From the NCBI RefSeq assembly GCF_000311725.1, contig NZ_HE978517.1, positions 94,532 to 158,531 on the forward strand: a stretch of 64,000 nt of DNA, given 5' to 3'. Within the stretch, counting starts at the first letter, position 1. The number at the start of each line of letters is the position of its first letter. The stretch is from Robertmurraya massiliosenegalensis JC6 (lineage in GTDB: Bacteria > Bacillota > Bacilli > Bacillales > Cytobacillaceae). Made by a program: the position numbers and the translations under genes. The notes beneath the pieces are model-generated. The model saw only the letters and a list, made by a program, of their open reading frames with translations, was not told the origin of the DNA and did no database searches. This document shows positions 9,566 to 17,783 of this stretch, piece by piece.

Positions 9566-9623
9566 ATGAAGTACGACAGACGAAGTAATTTTCATCAGAA
9601 AACCGTTAGAAAGGAGACTTCTT

Positions 9624-9956
9624 TTGATAAGCAGTGATGTTATCCGTGGATATAATGATACGATTATTCTTTATTTGCTTTTAGAAAATGAGTCTTATGG
9701 CTATGAAATATCCAAACAAATTAAAGAATTATCAAATGAGAAATACACCATTAAAGAAACGACGCTTTATTCAGCTTTTAATCGCCTACTAAAAAATGGA
9801 TATATTGAATCCTTTTATAAGGATGAAACATTTGGGAAAAGACGCACCTATTATAAAATTACCGAAGCTGGAATCAACTACTACAAGGAAAAATGTCAAG
9901 AGTGGGAGTTAACGAAGGAAGTTATAAATCGATTTATTAGGGAGGATTTTACGTGA
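9624..9956 (+). CDS. PadR-family transcriptional regulator
   Basis: Winged-helix regulator of 110 residues, typical of short (group 2) PadR proteins: N-terminal winged helix with LLLENESYGYEISKQI and ETTLYSAFNRLLKNGYI, and a wing RRTYYKITEAGINYY, ending in a short dimerisation helix. It starts at TTG, set by AAGGAG 7 bases upstream. The last codons overlap the next gene (GTGA), so the two are translationally coupled. PadR/HAAS pairs commonly form a regulator with a membrane partner. The upstream inverted repeat is its probable operator. Confidence 0.85.
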   Translation: MISSDVIRGYNDTIILYLLLENESYGYEISKQIKELSNEKYTIKETTLYSAFNRLLKNGYIESFYKDETFGKRRTYYKITEAGINYYKEKCQEWELTKEVINRFIREDFT

Positions 9957-10906
9957 ATACCATTATTGATTATGTAAATAATCTTTTTGCCACATTACCG
10001 AAAACGGAGCAATTAGAAACGATTAAAGAAGAAATGCTGTCTAATATGGAGGACAAATACAACGAATTAAAACGATCTGGGAAATCAGAAAATGAAGCGA
10101 TCGGAATCGTGATTTCGGAGTTTGGAAATATTGACGAGCTTTTGAGTGAACTGGAAATAGAATTAGAGGAGAAGAAAGATCATTTCCCTTTATTGTCTGA
10201 GGAAGAAGTAGAAACCTTTTTACAGACAAGTAAAAAATCGCATAAATTGATTGGCTTTGGCGTGACTCTCTGTATGCTTGGAGCTGCCTTGCTAATCTTA
10301 TTCTTACAGCTTCCCAATTTATCTGAGGTCGCTGCTACATCGATCGGCGTTACCGTATTACTTGTCCTCGTCGCAATCGCCGTTGGTCTTTTCATATACG
10401 CTGCGATGATGAAGGAAAAATATAAATTCATCGAAGAAAAAGGTGAGTTCTCCCTTTCATTCAATGCTAGACAAATACTTGAGAACAAAGCAAGAGCCTA
10501 TCAACCAACATTTACACTATCCATCATTTTCGGTGTTATCCTATGTATCCTTTCACCTGTCTCACTTTTTATTACATTGGCGATAAATGAAGATTCCACC
10601 TCGTACGGTGTTGTTGCCTTACTTCTTATGGTCGCAATCGCAATTAATATCTTTATCTATTATGGTGGCACTAAAGACAGCTACGATCGATTATTGAAGA
10701 TAGGTGAATACTCCGTGCGTCAAAAAGAGGAAAACAAAGTAGTTGGTGCTGTCGCAATCATTGTCTGGCCACTGGCAGTCTGTATCTTCCTCGTCACAGG
10801 CTTAATATACGAACAATGGCATATCAACTGGATTATCTTCCCGATCACGGGAATCCTCTTCGGTATGTTCAGCGGCGCCTACAACATCCTAAAAGAAAAG
10901 AAATAA
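9953..10906 (+). CDS. HAAS-domain membrane protein, partner of PadR regulator
   Basis: Protein of 317 residues. The N-terminal ~75 residues form a HAAS/permease-prefix-like helical domain (ETIKEEMLSNMEDKYNELKRSGKSENEAIGIVISEFGNIDELL). Six hydrophobic segments follow in three pairs. A GTG start overlaps the PadR stop by four bases. HAAS domains occur next to PadR regulators in many Firmicutes and are thought to pass signals between the membrane and the regulator. The substrate or signal is unknown. Confidence 0.75.
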   Translation: MNTIIDYVNNLFATLPKTEQLETIKEEMLSNMEDKYNELKRSGKSENEAIGIVISEFGNIDELLSELEIELEEKKDHFPLLSEEEVETFLQTSKKSHKLIGFGVTLCMLGAALLILFLQLPNLSEVAATSIGVTVLLVLVAIAVGLFIYAAMMKEKYKFIEEKGEFSLSFNARQILENKARAYQPTFTLSIIFGVILCILSPVSLFITLAINEDSTSYGVVALLLMVAIAINIFIYYGGTKDSYDRLLKIGEYSVRQKEENKVVGAVAIIVWPLAVCIFLVTGLIYEQWHINWIIFPITGILFGMFSGAYNILKEKK

Positions 10907-10961
10907 CGTGGAACGAGGGGGCTGGGTCAAAAAGTCGGTCTAGTTTGGCATGTATAAATCC

Positions 10962-11220
10962 CCTCGACATGAGGATAAAGTGTACGTATAGACAGTTGGC
11001 GTATCGCTATGAAAAAATAACAGGAAAAATTCCGCTTAATGAGCAAGCATGATGAAAATGAGCCGAAATAACAGGAGAAATTCCTGCTATTCCCTCAAAA
11101 AATGTTAAAATAACCACTTTTGCCCTCCATAAGCGGAAAATCTTCCGTTATTTCCCCTAAAAGGGACTCCCTTGAGGAGATAACAGGAAAAATTCCGCTT
11201 AAGGGTAAGGCAAATAGGAT
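10962..11220. repeat. Dispersed repeat, copy B, with several core units
   Basis: A non-coding block with four related units: cores near 11018 and 11180 (AACAGGAAAAATTCCGCTTA), a diverged one near 11073 (CAGGAGAAATTCCTGC), and one in inverted orientation near 11133 (AAGCGGAAAATCTTCCGTTA). Each can fold into a short GGAA/TTCC hairpin. The first 110 bases match the start of the window in reverse complement, and the first two units are recognisable again near 28.37 kb. No coding potential is seen. Confidence 0.65.
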
Positions 11221-11406
11221 CTTAAAGTAGAAATTTAGACAAACCTCAGTCCTGCCCAGCCTACACTTTCGCAACATAAAATGAAGGCCTTATTAAAGAC
11301 AGTATCCGTATGAAGTAGTTGGCTTGACAGCGAGAATTAAACCTTGCACTTCTGGTTGAGCATGAAATCGGTTGATTGTGCGGTAGCTTGGTTCATACAA
11401 AAATAA

Positions 11407-11444
11407 AGAAAGGTGAATTTGAATACCCTCAAATTCACCTTTCT
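11407..11444 (-). terminator. Strong hairpin, probable terminator of the 13.1-11.6 kb operon
   Basis: Perfect 16-bp stem AGAAAGGTGAATTTGA / TCAAATTCACCTTTCT with a 6-base loop. On the minus strand it is followed by TTATTTTTG. It lies about 200 bases past the last gene of the minus-strand pair, so it may end that transcript or a separate one. Confidence 0.6.
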
Positions 11445-11492
11445 CATGATTTGAAGCTAGTTACGCTGTTTCCGTATAGATTGTGGTTATTT

Positions 11493-11518
11493 GTAAAAAC
11501 CGAGAAGCCGGTTTTTAC
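11493..11518. other. Perfect 10-bp hairpin in non-coding DNA
   Basis: GTAAAAACCG / CGGTTTTTAC with a 6-base loop. It lies between the strong hairpin at 11407-11444 and the end of the minus-strand gene pair. It has no clear T-run outside the stem. Its role is unknown; it may be part of the 3' region of the operon. Confidence 0.45.
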
Positions 11519-11643
11519 CCTTATATCATGGTTATGGCTATACACGAAATGTACGACGGCACTTTTCGCTCCCTAAATCAGAAATTTGTTTTTTATTACT
11601 TTCCCAAAGCAACAATGTTTGCGAAAAGAACATTTTAAAAGTT

Positions 11644-12387
11644 TTAAGGCTGTTCTAGTTCCTCTCCATTCAATATCATGACATAGTCGATTGTTAACTT
11701 TCCGTTCGAGAAGCTGTTTCCATTCGTCTCCTCAGGAAAGCTTTCATTCCCTAGACGATCATAGGCCCTCCATCCAAATGACAAATACGGATCCGGAAAC
11801 ATTTGATTAAATAGTAAATCTAGATCGGTCTCTTGAGCAGATCCCATTTTAATAAAGGATTCCCTCACTGCAGCCCAATCCTCTGGTAATTGAAGTACTC
11901 CATACGTTTTTTCTTGAAGAGAGACATTTGTCTCCAACTGCACTCTTGGATAATAGGTCTCTTTTCCGTCGATGACTTGATATCCTCTATCTCTTATCAT
12001 GTAAAAATCCATAGAATCCAAAAAATTATTCGGAGATAAATTCCATACAAAATAATAGGAGGATGGCTTTCTGCTATTAATCTCCCAAACCATCGGACCA
12101 CCTTTTGTATCAATTCGGTCAACATTCCAGCTTCTCTTTTTCCAAACCCAATAGCTTAGACCGTAGTCTCCAGTCTCTGAAATAAAAGGAACGAATGTAT
12201 GTCGTTCATCTATCTGGATTGAATCTTGGATTTCTTCAGCATTTGCTTCAGGGAAAAATTGATTGAGCTCTTCGATCAACACCTCACTTGCGGGAAAAGG
12301 AGTAGGCTTTGATAAGAAAAATGAATAAATGAAAATGGCGGACATTACAACGACCCCCGCACCAATCCATGTCAGCTTCTTTCTCAC
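11644..12387 (-). CDS. Unknown membrane-anchored protein
   Basis: Protein of 247 residues with one N-terminal hydrophobic segment (about residues 7-26), then a soluble domain predicted to be outside the membrane. I do not recognise a family. It begins at a GTG overlapping the stop of the upstream gene (GTGA), so the two are coupled. Both have similar topology (membrane part plus an extracytoplasmic region rich in Trp and Tyr) and may act together. A possible terminator lies 200 bases downstream. Confidence 0.6.
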   Translation of the reverse strand: MRKKLTWIGAGVVVMSAIFIYSFFLSKPTPFPASEVLIEELNQFFPEANAEEIQDSIQIDERHTFVPFISETGDYGLSYWVWKKRSWNVDRIDTKGGPMVWEINSRKPSSYYFVWNLSPNNFLDSMDFYMIRDRGYQVIDGKETYYPRVQLETNVSLQEKTYGVLQLPEDWAAVRESFIKMGSAQETDLDLLFNQMFPDPYLSFGWRAYDRLGNESFPEETNGNSFSNGKLTIDYVMILNGEELEQP

Positions 12388-13109
12388 TTTAATTCCCCTT
12401 TCCTTAACAGCATAGAGACCTCAGAACGGAAATATAACTGTTCCCTTGATGTAGTAATCAAAATCCCTTTTCCGTCTTCTTCTATATAAATAATTGGATG
12501 AAGTCCACTTCCCCATTTTGCTGAAATCCCCATTAGTTGATACGGGAATCGTTCCTTCCCTTCATTTGACTCTTTATTCATATAAGTATCTTCGTACCAC
12601 TCTTCACTATAAACCGTGTCTTGCTTTAATTGAGTTAGCTGATTCAACAGATTTTCTTTACTAAGTGCTAGTTCTTCTCCAGAGGGATGAATATTGATGA
12701 TAGATGCCTTTTCAATATTTCCAATGTATGTTGCTGGCTCATTCTTCGGGTAAAACCCATGATGAATAGGGATCGCAACAAAAGCAAAAAGCAAGAAGAG
12801 AAAATTGGCCCAAAATCCTAACCAGGCAAAGAGGCGGTACTTCTGCCATCTTTCTATATTCCCTTTAAACAAATACATGATCCAAACCCCAAGGGGCAAG
12901 ATCGACAACCTGATCGGCGTATCAAACACATCCAAATTAAAGGAGAAAGACAGTAAACCGACTAAAACAACAATAACAATCTTCCAAACTGGTATTCTTT
13001 CTGACTGCTTCTTGCGAATTCGATATACGAAATATCCGATGAGACACCAAGCTAAAATACTCATCGTAATTCCAATAATATCTATCTGAAAGTTTGGTTC
13101 CAAATTCAT
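12384..13109 (-). CDS. Unknown multi-pass membrane protein
   Basis: Protein of about 241 residues with roughly four hydrophobic segments in the first 130 residues, followed by a soluble C-terminal half containing a GYRI-free, Glu/Lys-rich stretch. I do not recognise the family. The ATG at 13109 is preferred over the upstream GTG because AGGAGGTGG lies 5 bases before it. The stop overlaps the next gene, giving a two-gene operon. Confidence 0.6.
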   Translation of the reverse strand: MNLEPNFQIDIIGITMSILAWCLIGYFVYRIRKKQSERIPVWKIVIVVLVGLLSFSFNLDVFDTPIRLSILPLGVWIMYLFKGNIERWQKYRLFAWLGFWANFLFLLFAFVAIPIHHGFYPKNEPATYIGNIEKASIINIHPSGEELALSKENLLNQLTQLKQDTVYSEEWYEDTYMNKESNEGKERFPYQLMGISAKWGSGLHPIIYIEEDGKGILITTSREQLYFRSEVSMLLRKGELK

Positions 13110-13257
13110 GACGACCACCTCCTGAAGTGAAAACTCCTCATGATGCTTCACAAAAGGAATACTACTTATTCAAAGTTATGCAGCACCCATATAAAAAATC
13201 ATAGCACAAATTTAGCAAATGATTCCAAAATATTGGGAATGCTTTTTATACAAAGTT

Positions 13258-13325
13258 GATTTTGGCTCAATTATTTCAGCATAGGTGTGAGAAGTCAAAG
13301 TTTCTCACAAAATGAGCCAAAAATC
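13258..13325. other. Nested inverted repeat in intergenic DNA
   Basis: An outer stem GATTTTGGCTCA (13258-13269) pairs with TGAGCCAAAAATC (13313-13325) with one bulged base. It encloses an inner stem GTGAGAA/TTCTCAC (13287-13308). It lies between a promoter region and the 3' end of a GNAT gene. It could be a terminator, a structured RNA or the relic of a miniature inverted-repeat element. Nothing else is seen in the 310-base gap. Confidence 0.45.
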
Positions 13326-13420
13326 GTTTTCTAAAAAACAAACATACTTTTACTTAAAAAGACAACCTCTTGACGACAACTCAAAAGTCAGCTTTCTCTC
13401 AAAAAATATGACTCCATTTT

Positions 13421-14002
13421 TCAAAGCATTTTCTCATAGCACACACATTCATGTACTCGCTTAAATTTACTTTTCACGAACTCTTTTTCCTCACCTACAT
13501 AATGAGTAAAAGCATGGATCGGCTTCAATCTTGCAACTTCACTTCTAAGGGATTCATTAACCTCATCATTCTCTAGATACACATGCAAATAAGAATCCAC
13601 TTTAAGAAAATGATTCTTTTCATACCAATCCTGAACCCACTGATCGTCTCTTGTCCACGCTTCTAAACGGTTAAGATTCTTGTCCTTTGCCATTTGTTCT
13701 GCAGTTTCCAGTAGCCGCTTGCCTACTCCTTCTCTTCGAAAATCAGGATGAACCGCTATATGCCAAATCATCCCTCCTATTCCACTCCCTCGTGAACACA
13801 CGGTTTTTTCTTTTAGTTCATACTCAACATCCAGTATCCCTATGATTTGACCTTCATGTACCGCAACCAGTTCAATGGAAGGATACTCATATTTTTCTTT
13901 CTCCTGCAAAACATGATCAAAATAAGCTGTATCTAGAAATGAAAGAACTCTACAACGAACCCAGCCCATTTCATCATTCGGATGATATCGTCTAATTTCC
14001 AT
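13421..14002 (-). CDS. GNAT-family N-acetyltransferase
   Basis: Acetyltransferase of 193 residues that would transfer acetyl from acetyl-CoA to an unknown amine. The GNAT core is visible: IIGILDVEY (beta strand), then the acetyl-CoA motif HPDFRREGVGKRLLETAEQMA near residues 85-105. The start follows AAAGGAGA. It is a single gene downstream of the germination operon, separated by a terminator. Confidence 0.8.
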   Translation of the reverse strand: MEIRRYHPNDEMGWVRCRVLSFLDTAYFDHVLQEKEKYEYPSIELVAVHEGQIIGILDVEYELKEKTVCSRGSGIGGMIWHIAVHPDFRREGVGKRLLETAEQMAKDKNLNRLEAWTRDDQWVQDWYEKNHFLKVDSYLHVYLENDEVNESLRSEVARLKPIHAFTHYVGEEKEFVKSKFKRVHECVCYEKML

Positions 14003-14027
14003 ATTAATCGTCTCCTTTTTCCATCAA

Positions 14028-14060
14028 AAAAGACCCTCGTGTATAAACGAAGGTCCTCAT
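14028..14060 (-). terminator. Terminator after the mini-ORF
   Basis: On the minus strand the stem GACCtTCGT / ACGAgGGTC is followed by TTTTTT. It follows the 24-codon ORF at 14073-14147 and ends transcription before the GNAT gene. Confidence 0.7.
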
Positions 14061-14072
14061 AGAATTCATACT

Positions 14073-14147
14073 TTAAATATTTAAGGGTTTATCGAAGGGA
14101 CAAGAACCATCGTGTTTCACATTAGCTATCAAGTTTATTGGTTTCAT
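14073..14147 (-). CDS. Candidate 24-residue peptide downstream of gerAC
   Basis: ATG at 14147 preceded by an excellent ribosome-binding site (AGGAGGGG, 6-base spacer). It encodes MKPINLIANV...FDKPLNI, then a stop, then a terminator hairpin. The ORF is too short for ordinary gene callers. It contains a single Cys and no clear signal peptide. It may be the last cistron of the germination operon or an independent small gene. The translation signals are seen; the function is unknown. Confidence 0.5.
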   Translation of the reverse strand: MKPINLIANVKHDGSCPFDKPLNI

Positions 14148-14225
14148 GTTAATCCCCTCCTCTTTATCATATAACTCCAATATAGCAAATTTCCCGAAAA
14201 AATAAAATATTATTCTACCTACCAC

Positions 14226-15287
14226 TCACAGTTTTAGAATTCCGCTATTTTGAATATCAACTTCAAAATCAATTGTTGTTTTAACACGAGGGTAATATTT
14301 CGAACGCCATTTTTTAAGTTCTTCCCGGGACAATTGATCCCTAAATAATTGGCCAATTCCTAAAATATCTGATTCTACTTGTTGCAGATTGGTAAACATA
14401 TGATTAAATCGATTTTCCAATAGCTTACTTAATTGTTTTTTGATCATCGTTTCTGAAGCCTTATTTTCCGCTTCGAGAATGGTTACCTTTAAAAAAACAG
14501 TTGTGGCAAGCTCTGGGGTAGCTTTTACCATACGAGAGTAATGCCTAATTGAATTATCTAATATTTTGACTGTAGCAATATCCAGCACCTCAATAATTCC
14601 TTGTGTACTTTCTCCATTAAAGGCGTTATACAATAATGTCTCCTTCGGATCAATCTTACTAACCATTTTTCCTTCTCTTATTACAGCAGATCCTGTTTGC
14701 TCGACAGCCATCGTCTTTCCTGTTTTTAATATGGGCACTGCTACATCATGGGTCAATGAATTCATACTTCGATAAATATGCCAAACTCTCGTAAGTGCCA
14801 CTTGTGGAGTCCAACCTGCATTCTTTTCAAAATAGTCCAGTAGAAGAGTTCCTTCAGGCCTGGAACTCCCCTCCATTTTTGAAAAAAAATCATCTAAATC
14901 TTCCTCACAAATGGTAAATAACGCTTTCGTAGGAATATCTCTTGAACGCAAAAAAGCAGATACGATTTTATCGATACCTCCATTTGCTATTTGTTCATCG
15001 ATGACAATGACTTTAATATGTAATAAATCAACCTGACTCTCCATGTTGGTACTTATTTTATTAATAATTTCATTGATACTTTTCCCTCGTTCCTTCACGA
15101 TTTTAGTTTCAATTCCTTTGATTGCCGGATTGGGTATTTGTAAATATAATTGAATTTCATCCTCTATTTTGGCAATCCCCAAAACAACGGGCATCACACG
15201 ATGATTGATATCCTTATTGTCCCAGCATCCACTTAATAGTCCAACAGAGATGATCATTGCAAAAACCTTAAGTATTCTTTGACTCAT
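14226..15287 (-). CDS. gerAC: Spore germination lipoprotein, GerAC (Ger(x)C) family
   Basis: C subunit of a GerA-type nutrient receptor of the spore inner membrane, about 353 residues. The lipobox SGCWDNKDINHR near residues 21-32 is the family hallmark: the Cys is lipidated and WD(N/K) follows it. The C-terminal Spore_GerAC domain ends in YPRVKTTIDFEVDIQNSGIL. The start at 15287 is supported by GGAGG 8 bases upstream. It overlaps the end of the B gene, making this the third cistron of an A-B-C operon. The germinant recognised cannot be read from sequence. Confidence 0.88.
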   Translation of the reverse strand: MSQRILKVFAMIISVGLLSGCWDNKDINHRVMPVVLGIAKIEDEIQLYLQIPNPAIKGIETKIVKERGKSINEIINKISTNMESQVDLLHIKVIVIDEQIANGGIDKIVSAFLRSRDIPTKALFTICEEDLDDFFSKMEGSSRPEGTLLLDYFEKNAGWTPQVALTRVWHIYRSMNSLTHDVAVPILKTGKTMAVEQTGSAVIREGKMVSKIDPKETLLYNAFNGESTQGIIEVLDIATVKILDNSIRHYSRMVKATPELATTVFLKVTILEAENKASETMIKKQLSKLLENRFNHMFTNLQQVESDILGIGQLFRDQLSREELKKWRSKYYPRVKTTIDFEVDIQNSGILKL

Positions 15288-16350
15288 GGAGCTGTCCTCC
15301 ATTCTTTTTTGAAATAAACAGTAGTGCTAGCGGAGTTATAAAAAAAACATAAAACCGTAGCCCTGTATTCCATCCAAAAATCTTTTCTACTTCAGACCAA
15401 TTTGGAATATACAAACAAAAAATGAATGTGAGAATAACGATAAACGCAAGCAAATATTGAAAATGGATGAAAGAGACATAATGATTCAAAATTTTTGCCG
15501 TCGTAAAAATAGCCATGGATAAAAACAACATCAAAAACGTTATAGAACACAGCAAAAAGAAAACTGTGATGCGATCAAAGGCAAGCCAATTAATGTTAAC
15601 TGCATCCGTTGCCACAGCGAATGGAAACATCATTGTCGAAGCCGTCTCTTGACCAAACGTAAGAACCGGAATATAAACTGAAATAAAAAAGAATGGAGCG
15701 ATACATACTGCAGCGATGATGATATCTTTTTTTCGATAGGACAATGCAGGCTGCGTAAACCCTAAAAAAAGAAATCCTCCTCCAACAGCAAAGAAACTTT
15801 TAAAATACGATGGATTCGTAATAAAATGAAAATCATTACTCCAAATAGGTAATACATAGTACCAATCCACATTCTGTAAAGAGAATACTAGCACCACAAA
15901 AATAGATGGGATAAAAATTAACGCATATAACATGGATGCTCGAAAGATAGAACGAATCCCTAATAACGCCAAGTAAGCCGAGAGTAAAAGCAATAATAAC
16001 ATGACACACCACAAAGGTGTATTAGTTAAAAAGATAATAATAATTACTTCAGAATAAGCTCTCACGGTTATAACGATGGCCATGAAGAAATAAACACATA
16101 AAGGCAGCAGAAACAATAATGAATACACCTTTCCCGCCTTCGAAAAAATGGTAATAACAGAATGACCGGGAAAATAGCTTAAGCCTTTCATATAAAGAAG
16201 CAACAAAATAAAGTGGAACACCACTGCTATAAGGATAGGAATCCAATGACTGCTGTCTGTACTTTCGATAATATTTCTCGGATACATAAAAAAGATTAAG
16301 CCTAAGTGGATAAGAAAATATAGGACGGGTACCTGAATATTTTTACCCAC
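15268..16350 (-). CDS. gerAB: Spore germination permease-like protein, GerAB family
   Basis: B subunit of the GerA-type receptor, 360 residues with about ten membrane helices, in the APC-superfamily spore permease family. It probably binds the germinant. It overlaps the A gene by 8 bases and the C gene by about 20, so the three subunits are co-translated. Length is normal for the family. Forespore-specific (sigma-G) expression is expected from family knowledge; I could not assign a promoter with confidence. Confidence 0.88.
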   Translation of the reverse strand: MGKNIQVPVLYFLIHLGLIFFMYPRNIIESTDSSHWIPILIAVVFHFILLLLYMKGLSYFPGHSVITIFSKAGKVYSLLFLLPLCVYFFMAIVITVRAYSEVIIIIFLTNTPLWCVMLLLLLLSAYLALLGIRSIFRASMLYALIFIPSIFVVLVFSLQNVDWYYVLPIWSNDFHFITNPSYFKSFFAVGGGFLFLGFTQPALSYRKKDIIIAAVCIAPFFFISVYIPVLTFGQETASTMMFPFAVATDAVNINWLAFDRITVFFLLCSITFLMLFLSMAIFTTAKILNHYVSFIHFQYLLAFIVILTFIFCLYIPNWSEVEKIFGWNTGLRFYVFFITPLALLFISKKNGGQLHESKNT

Positions 16351-17671
16351 TTGTCACATCCCCCTCTTCTTCCTTAAAGTTAATGTAAGGACGATCAAAT
16401 GCTCTAACACTAGATAAATAAGAACAAATGATAAAAAGGCCGGCGAAAATTCCAAGTATTCCATAAATGGCTGCAAAAAAAACAACAATATACTTAAAAA
16501 AACGAATAGATAGCGAATTTTGAAATCCAATAATTGTTGAGTTAGTAATCAATGTTGCCGCTAACACAATAATCAACAAATTACTAACTAATTTTGCGTC
16601 TACCACTGCTTGTCCAAGAATAATTCCTCCAACCATTGTAATAGTTGGTCCAATACTTTTCGGTAGACGGACACTTGCTTCAAGAATAAGTTCTAATACT
16701 AACAGCATTAGTAAGACCTCGAGCAAAGCAGGATAAGGAACCCCTTCTCTACTCTGGGCGATCGACAAAGCCAGTTCGATTCTTAAAACCTCTGGATTTA
16801 CGGACACAAGGGCGATATATAATCCTGGAGCAAGGACCGCAACAAATATTCCGATCATACGTAGTCCCCGAATCATCAACATCATAGGATACAAAAAATT
16901 TCGATCATTTTCTGAAAAAAACAAGTCTGAGAGATGGCTTGGCAACACTAAAGCAAAAGGAATTCTATCAATAATAAAAGCTACCTTCCCTTTCAATAAC
17001 GCCCTACTAACCTCCTGAGGCAGTTCTGTAATATGAAATTGGGGAATAAGCGACCATGTTGAGATGCCAAGTATTTTCATCAAATCTTGAATCGTCTCTA
17101 CATTTTTCTGTTTCTTATTCTTTAAATGCTTTACAATTGATTCAACTAACTGGGGACTTGCTTTCTCTTTTACATAAAGAAGTGAGATTTCTTTTTTGTG
17201 TTCTCCGCCAATCCTATTGTTGTTTACGATCAATCCTGTTGTCACCAACTCCTTCCTTATCAATCCGAGATTCGTAGATAAGTCCTCATTAAAGGCATTT
17301 CTAGGTCCACTTAGTATACTTTCATTAGAAGGTGACTCAATTGCCCTGTCCAGATTGCGTTGCTTCGCTTTAATACTTATAAAAATCTTCTTCGCTGGGA
17401 TATAACTAACAAGATTCCCTTTTAAGATTTCCGTTTGGACTTGCTCCATCTTCTCTATTTTTTGCCCCAAAGATATGAGCATTTCAGGTATTTCTTGAAC
17501 ATCTACTTGATTAATAATGCCCCTTTCAACTTCTTTCATGGTTGAAGGGAAATCCATTAATGAATGTAATCCAAAAAAGAAAAATTGAAGTTTATCATAA
17601 TGCATTTCAGTTTTAAAAAAATCACCATTTGATTGAAAAGCTTCCCAAACTCTCTGCCAAGTTTCCTCCAT
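16343..17671 (-). CDS. gerAA: Spore germination protein, GerAA family
   Basis: A subunit of the nutrient germinant receptor, 442 residues. A soluble N-terminal domain (roughly residues 1-235) is followed by four to five membrane segments, with family motifs PSHLSDLFFSENDRNF, IRGLRMIGIFVAVLAPGLYIALVS and GRPTITMVGGIILGQAVVDAKLVS-like sequence near the C-terminus. The ATG at 17671 has an AAGGGG element upstream. It is the first gene of the gerA-type operon. The protein is at the short end of the family because the N-terminal cytosolic extension is brief. Confidence 0.88.
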   Translation of the reverse strand: MEETWQRVWEAFQSNGDFFKTEMHYDKLQFFFFGLHSLMDFPSTMKEVERGIINQVDVQEIPEMLISLGQKIEKMEQVQTEILKGNLVSYIPAKKIFISIKAKQRNLDRAIESPSNESILSGPRNAFNEDLSTNLGLIRKELVTTGLIVNNNRIGGEHKKEISLLYVKEKASPQLVESIVKHLKNKKQKNVETIQDLMKILGISTWSLIPQFHITELPQEVSRALLKGKVAFIIDRIPFALVLPSHLSDLFFSENDRNFLYPMMLMIRGLRMIGIFVAVLAPGLYIALVSVNPEVLRIELALSIAQSREGVPYPALLEVLLMLLVLELILEASVRLPKSIGPTITMVGGIILGQAVVDAKLVSNLLIIVLAATLITNSTIIGFQNSLSIRFFKYIVVFFAAIYGILGIFAGLFIICSYLSSVRAFDRPYINFKEEEGDVTSG

Positions 17672-17743
17672 TATGGGATCCCCTTTGTATAAATATGGTA
17701 TAGTATCCCAAAAACAGATCGATTATATGTAATTTTGATAAAC

Positions 17744-17776
17744 GATAAAAAACCCCCAGATCCCTCTGAGAGTTTT
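17744..17776 (-). terminator. Terminator of the lnr-type operon
   Basis: On the minus strand an 8-bp stem (CTCTCAGA / TCTGGGGG, several G-U pairs) is followed by six T. It lies just past the stop of the last permease gene. Confidence 0.7.
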
Positions 17777-17783
17777 CATCTAT

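Noticed and set aside
11376-11576. 66-codon frame in the repeat-rich gap
   Set aside because: It runs through two perfect hairpins, has no ribosome-binding site and no family-like features.
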